The position numbers and the translations under genes were made by a program. Below are positions 59,706 through 64,000 of a DNA stretch of 64,000 nt, one piece after another. The notes beneath the pieces are model-generated. The model searched no databases, was not told the origin of the DNA, and saw nothing but the letters and a program-made list of their open reading frames with translations. The stretch comes from Actinomadura syzygii (lineage in GTDB: Bacteria > Actinomycetota > Actinomycetes > Streptosporangiales > Streptosporangiaceae). Where the stretch lies: NCBI RefSeq assembly GCF_008085905.1, contig NZ_VSFF01000015.1, forward strand, positions 124,001-188,000, written 5' to 3'. How positions within the stretch are numbered: the first letter of the stretch is position 1; each line of letters starts with the position of its first letter.

Positions 59706-60386
59706 CTATTTGGAGGGCTGCTGCTTTTCGAGGATCTCGACGGCCTCCAGCGCGGCCTTGGCGGCGGCCCGGACGTGGCGGTGCGCGGCCTCCGCCGCCC
59801 GCTCCGGCGACCTCGACGCGATCGCCTCGGCGAGGTCGAGGTATTCCTGCCGGGACGCCTCATGCCGTCCCGGAATGGTCACCGAAAGACTGCGCAGCGC
59901 GTGGATCCGGGTGTGCAGCGGCTCCAGCATCGACTTCAGCAGCGAATTGCGGGCGCCCGCGAGGAGCAGCTCGTCGAATTCGTATATCGCCTGGAGGCGC
60001 GAATCCCCGGAGGGGCGCGGCTGCACCTTCTCCACGAGTTCGGCGACCTCCTCGTCGGTGGCGCGCAGCACGAACAGCTCGGCCGCGGCCGGCTCCAGCG
60101 CGTCCCGCACCTCGTAGATCTCGCGGACCTCGTCGCTGCCCAGCCGGGCGACGCGGACGCCGCGGCTCGGCGACGGCTCCACCAGGCCGAGCGTCTGCAG
60201 GTGCCGCATCGCCTCGCGCACGGACGTCCGGCTCACGCCGGTGAGTTCGACGAGCTCGCGCTCGGTGAGCTGGCGGCCCGGAGGCAGCAGGCCCGCGGCG
60301 ATCGCCTGGCGGATGCGCCGGACGACCATCTCCGGGACGGACTCGGTCGGGCGGTCGATCAGCAGGTCGAGCTTCGGATCGGTCAC
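59706..60386 (-). CDS. GntR-family regulator with FCD domain
   Basis: A 226-residue FadR-subfamily regulator. The winged HTH is at about 15-75 (MVVRRIRQAIAAGLLPPGRQLTERELVEL, VSRTSVREAMRHLQTLGLV), followed by an all-helical FCD ligand domain. Such regulators respond to organic acids or acyl-CoA compounds. The GTG has AAGGA 6 nt upstream. It lies between the transporter genes and the catabolic genes, all on one strand, so it is a good candidate for cluster control; an inverted repeat sits upstream of its start. Confidence 0.85.
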   Translation of the reverse strand: MTDPKLDLLIDRPTESVPEMVVRRIRQAIAAGLLPPGRQLTERELVELTGVSRTSVREAMRHLQTLGLVEPSPSRGVRVARLGSDEVREIYEVRDALEPAAAELFVLRATDEEVAELVEKVQPRPSGDSRLQAIYEFDELLLAGARNSLLKSMLEPLHTRIHALRSLSVTIPGRHEASRQEYLDLAEAIASRSPERAAEAAHRHVRAAAKAALEAVEILEKQQPSK

Positions 60387-60404
60387 GGCAGTCCTTACTA
60401 CTTT

Positions 60405-60422
60405 GTCTGACGTACTACAGAC
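60405..60422. promoter_or_regulatory. Candidate GntR operator
   Basis: GTCTG-N8-CAGAC lies 19 bases upstream of the GTG of the GntR gene, within TTGTCTGACGTACTACAGAC. Position and dyad suggest autoregulation, but no second copy was found. Confidence 0.45.
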
Positions 60423-60459
60423 TACGTGCGCCAGTATATGTCGGTCAATGTGGGGCGAG

Positions 60460-61515
60460 TCACGGCCGCGAATTGACGTCGAGTTCGTTGAGCGAGGCGC
60501 CCGACAGCGCCGGACCGCTCGTTTGCAAATGGCACGCCACCTCCCCGCCGCCGTCCACCGCGGTGTGCTCCGGCATTCGCTGCCTGCAGACTTCCATGAC
60601 GAACCGGCAGCGGGTTTGGAACGGGCACCCGACCGGCGGATTGGCCGGATCCGGTAGATCGCCCTCAAGGACGATCCGCTCCGTTTTCCGGCGCGGATCC
60701 GGGATCGCCGACAGCAATGCCCGGGTGTACGGATGCGCGGGCGCGGAGTAGACCCGCTCCGCCGGACCGGTCTCCACGATCCGGCCGAGATACATCACCC
60801 CGACCCGGTGCGAGATATGCCGGACGACGGCGAGGTCGTGCGCGATGAACAGATAGGTCAGCCGGAACTCCGCGCGCAGCCGCTCCAGCAGATTGATGAC
60901 CTGGTTCTGCGTGGAGACGTCCAGCGCGGAAACGGCCTCGTCGCACACGATGAAGCGCGGATTCAGCGCGATCGCCCGTGCGATGGCGAGGCGCTGCCGC
61001 TGCCCGCCGGAGAACTCGTGCGGATACCGGTCGGCGTAGCTCGCCCGGAGCCCGACCATCTCGATCAGCTCGTCCACCCGGGCGCGCGCCGCCTTCGCCG
61101 ACATCTTCTCGTGGACGAGCAGCGGCTCCGCGATGCTCCCCGCCACCGTCGACGACGGGTCCAGCGACGAGTACGGGTCCTGGAACACCATCTGCATGCT
61201 CCGCCGCGCCCGCCGCAGGCTCCCGCCGCGCAGCGCCGTGACGTCCCGCCCGGCGACGGTGATCGTCCCGCCCGCCGTCGGGACGAGCCGCAGCAGCGCC
61301 CGCCCGGTCGTCGACTTGCCCGACCCCGACTCGCCGACCAGCCCGAACGTCTCGCCCTCGGCGATCTGGAAGGTGACGTCGTTGACCGCGCGCACCTGCC
61401 GCGCGGGGGCGAGCGTCCGCCGCTTCCGGAACACCACGCTGACGCCGCGGGCGTCGACGAGCGGTCCGTCCTCGGCCGCGGGCGGCGCGGCCCCGGTGAA
61501 TTTCGTGAAGGTCAT
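60460..61515 (-). CDS. Oligopeptide/dipeptide ABC transporter ATP-binding protein (DppF/OppF-like)
   Basis: A 351-residue ATPase. Walker A is GESGSGKST, the Q-loop MVFQDPYSSLDP, the signature SGGQRQRLAIARA, Walker B FIVCDEAVSALDV and the switch His IAHDLAVVRHIS. The C-terminal oligopeptide extension with Cys motif (VGCPFQTRCRFVMEVC) is present, which in this subfamily can bind an iron-sulfur cluster. The ATG overlaps the stop of the upstream ATPase. Confidence 0.9.
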   Translation of the reverse strand: MTFTKFTGAAPPAAEDGPLVDARGVSVVFRKRRTLAPARQVRAVNDVTFQIAEGETFGLVGESGSGKSTTGRALLRLVPTAGGTITVAGRDVTALRGGSLRRARRSMQMVFQDPYSSLDPSSTVAGSIAEPLLVHEKMSAKAARARVDELIEMVGLRASYADRYPHEFSGGQRQRLAIARAIALNPRFIVCDEAVSALDVSTQNQVINLLERLRAEFRLTYLFIAHDLAVVRHISHRVGVMYLGRIVETGPAERVYSAPAHPYTRALLSAIPDPRRKTERIVLEGDLPDPANPPVGCPFQTRCRFVMEVCRQRMPEHTAVDGGGEVACHLQTSGPALSGASLNELDVNSRP

Positions 61516-62510
61516 GGGGAACCTGCCAAGTGCAACTGCTCGATTCGGCAGCAGCGGCTGCTGCGGCCCGGTTCGACGGTCCGGAGCGCCGGCACGGCGG
61601 CGCACTCCTCGCCCGCGTGCCCGCACCGGGGGCCGAACCTGCACCCCTCCGGCATGCGCCACGGCTCGGGCGGACGGCCCGGGATCGTCGGCAGCTCCCT
61701 CCCGCGGACCCCGAGCTGGGGCATCGCGTTCAGCAGCCCCGCCGTGTACGGGTGCTTCGGCGCGTCGTACAGGTCGAGCGCGGGCGCCGTCTCGACGACC
61801 TCGCCCGCGTACATCACGACGACCCGGTCGGCCAGCTCGGCGACGAGCCCGAGGTCGTGGGTGATGAAGAGGATCCCGCAGCCCGTCTCGTCGCGGAGCC
61901 GGGCGAGCAGCGCGACGATCTGCGCCTGGACCGTCACGTCGAGGGCGGTGGCGGGCTCGTCCGCGATCAGCAGCTTCGGCTCGCAGGCCAGCGCCATCGC
62001 GATCATCGCGCGCTGCCGCATCCCGCCGGAGAACTCGTGCGGGTAGTCCCGGACGCGGCTGCCCGCGTCCGGGATGCCGACGAGGTCGAGCATCTCCGCG
62101 GCCCGCGCGAACGCGGCGCGGCGCGTCCCGCCCTTGTGCCGCCGGTACCCCTCGGCGATCTGGTCGCCGATCGTGAACGCCGGGTTCAGGCTGGTCATCG
62201 GCTCCTGGAAGATCATCGAGATCTCGTTGCCGCGGATGTCGCGCAGTTCCTTCGGCGGCATGCCGACGAGGTCGCGGCCCCGGTACCGGACGTGGCCCGC
62301 GGGCGTCCGGGCGTACCCGGACGGCAGCAGCCGCAGCACCGACAGGCTCGTGACGCTCTTGCCCGACCCGGACTCCCCGACCAGCCCGACGATCTCGCCC
62401 TCCCCGACGTCGAACGACACGCCGTTGACGACGTTCGTCCACCCCCGGTCGGTGAGGAAGTCGACGTGCAAATCCTCGATTTCCAGCAGGGTCTTCCCTT
62501 CCGCGGTCAT
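61512..62510 (-). CDS. Oligopeptide/dipeptide ABC transporter ATP-binding protein (DppD/OppD-like)
   Basis: A 332-residue ATPase. Walker A is GESGSGKSV, the Q-loop MIFQEPMTSLNP, the signature SGGMRQRAMIAMAL, Walker B LLIADEPATALDV, and the C-terminal Cys-containing oligopeptide domain is GCRFGPRCGHAGEEC. It pairs with the following DppF-like ATPase. Unlike other genes here it does not overlap its upstream neighbour, because a short hairpin element separates them. Confidence 0.9.
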   Translation of the reverse strand: MTAEGKTLLEIEDLHVDFLTDRGWTNVVNGVSFDVGEGEIVGLVGESGSGKSVTSLSVLRLLPSGYARTPAGHVRYRGRDLVGMPPKELRDIRGNEISMIFQEPMTSLNPAFTIGDQIAEGYRRHKGGTRRAAFARAAEMLDLVGIPDAGSRVRDYPHEFSGGMRQRAMIAMALACEPKLLIADEPATALDVTVQAQIVALLARLRDETGCGILFITHDLGLVAELADRVVVMYAGEVVETAPALDLYDAPKHPYTAGLLNAMPQLGVRGRELPTIPGRPPEPWRMPEGCRFGPRCGHAGEECAAVPALRTVEPGRSSRCCRIEQLHLAGSP

Positions 62511-62593
62511 GACGCCCTACCTTTCTGGGGGGCGCCCCCCAGACCCCCGAGGGGGAAACGCCGTGATCCTCGCTTCGCTGCGGTCATGACGCC
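62503..62593. repeat. GC-hairpin insertion flanked by 14-bp direct repeats
   Basis: GCGGTCATGACGCC occurs at 62503-62516 and 62580-62593. Between them lie 63 bases with a perfect 18-bp palindrome CTGGGGGGCGCCCCCCAG (62525-62542) and a second hairpin CCCCC-GA-GGGGG (62544-62555). The left repeat contains the DppD start and the right repeat the DppC stop; one repeat alone would give the ATGA overlap seen at neighbouring junctions of this cluster. This looks like insertion of a small repetitive palindromic element with duplication of the target, or a tandem duplication. Confidence 0.65.
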
Positions 62594-63531
62594 TTCCTTG
62601 TCTCGCGACCGAAAGCGTCCCGGAGGCCGTCGCCGATCAGGTTGAAGCAGAGCGTCGCGATCGCGATGGCGATCCCGGGGTAGACGGCGAGGGACGGGTT
62701 GGTCCGCATCTCCAGGAACGCCTGGCCGAGCATGCTGCCCCAACTAGCGGTCGGCGGGAGGGCGCCGAGGCCCAGCAGGCTGACCGTCACCTCGGCCAGC
62801 AGCGCCGACGCGAGCAGGAACGACAGCTGGACGAGCGCCGCGGGCATGATGTTCGGCAGCACCCGCTTCCGCAGGATCGTCAGGTGCGGCGTCCCGATGC
62901 TGGTGGACGCCTCGATGTACACCTCGCGGCGGACTTCGAGGGTGCTCCCCCGCACCACCCGGTACATGCGGGGCGCGTACACGATGCCGAGCGACACCAT
63001 CGCGGTCGTGAGTCCCGGCCCGACCATCGCGATGATCGCGATCGTCAGGATGATCGCGGGGAACGCCATCAGGATGTCGGCCGCGCGGTCCAGCAGCCAG
63101 TCCACGACGCCGCCGAAGTAACCGCTGATCAGGCCGAGCGGCAGCCCGATGCCGGTCGCGATCACGACGGCGAGGGCGGCGGCGGCGAGCGACACCCGGC
63201 CGCCGTGCATGAGGCGGGTCAGCGTGTCGCGGCCCAGGGTGTCGGTGCCGAGCCAGTGCTCGGCGGTCGGGCCGGACAGCCGGTCGCTGATGTCGACCTG
63301 CGCGGGCCCGTAGGGGGCGATGAGCGGGGCCGCCGCCGTCACGACGATGATCGCGAGCAGCAGCAGGGCGCCGATCACGGCCGACCGGTTCGACCGGAAC
63401 CGGCGGACGACGGCGCGCGTCCTCGACACCGGCTCGATCGGGCCCGCTTCCTTGCCGGCGTCCTTGCCCGCGTCCTTGCCGGGCGGCGCGGCGGCCGGCT
63501 TCCGGATGTCCACGCTGTCACTTTGAGTCAT
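62584..63531 (-). CDS. ABC transporter permease, DppC/OppC-like
   Basis: A 315-residue permease with an N-terminal cytoplasmic tail rich in Lys/Gly, one leading helix (VIGALLLLAIIVVTAAAPL), a periplasmic loop with HWLGTDTLGRD, and about five further helices. The cytoplasmic EAA loop that contacts the ATPases is STSIGTPHLTILRKRVLPN. It forms the membrane channel with the DppB-like protein, whose stop overlaps its start by four bases. The substrate class is peptide-like compounds. Confidence 0.9.
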   Translation of the reverse strand: MTQSDSVDIRKPAAAPPGKDAGKDAGKEAGPIEPVSRTRAVVRRFRSNRSAVIGALLLLAIIVVTAAAPLIAPYGPAQVDISDRLSGPTAEHWLGTDTLGRDTLTRLMHGGRVSLAAAALAVVIATGIGLPLGLISGYFGGVVDWLLDRAADILMAFPAIILTIAIIAMVGPGLTTAMVSLGIVYAPRMYRVVRGSTLEVRREVYIEASTSIGTPHLTILRKRVLPNIMPAALVQLSFLLASALLAEVTVSLLGLGALPPTASWGSMLGQAFLEMRTNPSLAVYPGIAIAIATLCFNLIGDGLRDAFGRETRKAS

Positions 63532-64000
63532 GACATTTTGACCTTCGGATTGAAATAGCCGTACGACAGGTCGACCGCCAGGTTGACGAGCATGATCAGG
63601 ACAGCGGTGATCAGCAGAATTCCCTGCACCATCGGGAAATCGCGGGAGAACACCGAGAAATAGGCGAGCTTCCCGACTCCGGGAAGGGCGAACAACTGCT
63701 CGATGACGACGGTCGCGCCGATCAGCCGGTTCGCCTCGACGCCGAACGCCGTGACGACCGGGACGGCCGCGTTCTTCAGCACGTGCTTGACCGCCACCCG
63801 CCGCGGGTGCAGCCCTTTCGCGACGGCCGTGCGGATGTAGTCCTCCTGCATGACCGAGGTCACCGCGGCCCTGGTCTGCCGGGCGACGACCGCCGTCGGG
63901 ACGGTCGCGAGCGAGAAGGCGGGCAGGATGAGATGCCCGAGCCAGTCGAGCGGGCTGTCGGTGAAATTCACGTAGCCGACGGCCGGAAGCGTCCGCATCT
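63528..64000 (-). CDS. ABC transporter permease, DppB/OppB-like (5' part outside window)
   Basis: Only the C-terminal 157 codons or so are visible; the frame continues past the window edge. They show the EAA-type loop (TAVAKGLHPRRVAVKHVLKNA), the helix with VVIEQLFALPGVGKLA, and a final helix ending YGYFNPKVK, as in DppB proteins of about 310-330 residues. The Met at 63998 is therefore probably internal. The gene is coupled to the DppC-like permease. A substrate-binding protein is expected further upstream. Confidence 0.88.
   Translation of the reverse strand, partial: MRTLPAVGYVNFTDSPLDWLGHLILPAFSLATVPTAVVARQTRAAVTSVMQEDYIRTAVAKGLHPRRVAVKHVLKNAAVPVVTAFGVEANRLIGATVVIEQLFALPGVGKLAYFSVFSRDFPMVQGILLITAVLIMLVNLAVDLSYGYFNPKVKMS

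Overview
The window is chromosomal DNA of a high-GC actinomycete. GC-rich third positions, frequent GTG starts, ATGA-coupled genes, TAGATT-type -10 boxes and an IdeR/DtxR-type iron box all fit. The protein repertoire (CGNR zinc-finger regulators, secreted M4/M28 peptidases, DUF35/thiolase pairs) suggests Actinomadura or a related Streptosporangiales genus, but the genus is inferred. I see no rRNA, tRNA, CRISPR array or complete insertion sequence.

Regions 1-11.6 kb and 16-31 kb are a mosaic of short, separately regulated modules. They include a secreted M4+M28 peptidase fusion, a TetR/SDR module with a shared operator, and a phosphotriesterase-like gene divergent from a CGNR regulator across two 19-bp palindromes. 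They also include a membrane-anchored periplasmic-binding-protein-like protein, a TPP enzyme, an aromatic amino acid decarboxylase, AraC and LysR regulators, a methionine aminopeptidase divergent from an XRE regulator and P-loop protein, a CYTH protein, maleylacetate reductase, PPK2, a NarL-type two-component system and an MDR oxidoreductase. At 11.8-14.3 kb lies a three-gene operon: an SRPBCC protein, an 11-residue-repeat protein and a short acidic protein.

Region 29.2-37.3 kb looks like an exopolysaccharide locus: a GH113-like lipoprotein, a DUF2334 deacetylase-fold protein, a small membrane protein coupled to a processive family-2 glycosyltransferase, UDP-GlcNAc 2-epimerase, and an exported concanavalin-like protein. 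The glycosyltransferase has a promoter followed by a foldable leader. Next come an iron box and a bacterioferritin lacking the usual heme-ligand Met, two overlapping genes resembling 2OG-Fe(II) oxygenases with lost ligands, an epoxide hydrolase, a secreted GH31 enzyme, a HEAT/propeller protein and a Tat-exported M28 peptidase.

Region 47-64 kb is a catabolic cluster entirely on the minus strand. It encodes a peptide/amide-type ABC importer, a GntR regulator, two thiolase-like proteins without the nucleophilic Cys, each beside a DUF35 Zn-ribbon protein, enoyl-CoA hydratase, a double-length CaiB-type CoA-transferase, a fused 3-oxoacid-type CoA-transferase, amidase, aldehyde dehydrogenase, an Ldh2-type dehydrogenase and a lactonase-like hydrolase. 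Many neighbours overlap by exactly four bases. The expected logic is uptake, hydrolysis of an amide or lactone, oxidation, CoA activation, hydration and carbon-carbon cleavage; the substrate is unknown. One ATGA overlap in the transporter appears to have been broken by insertion of a short GC-hairpin element between 14-bp direct repeats.
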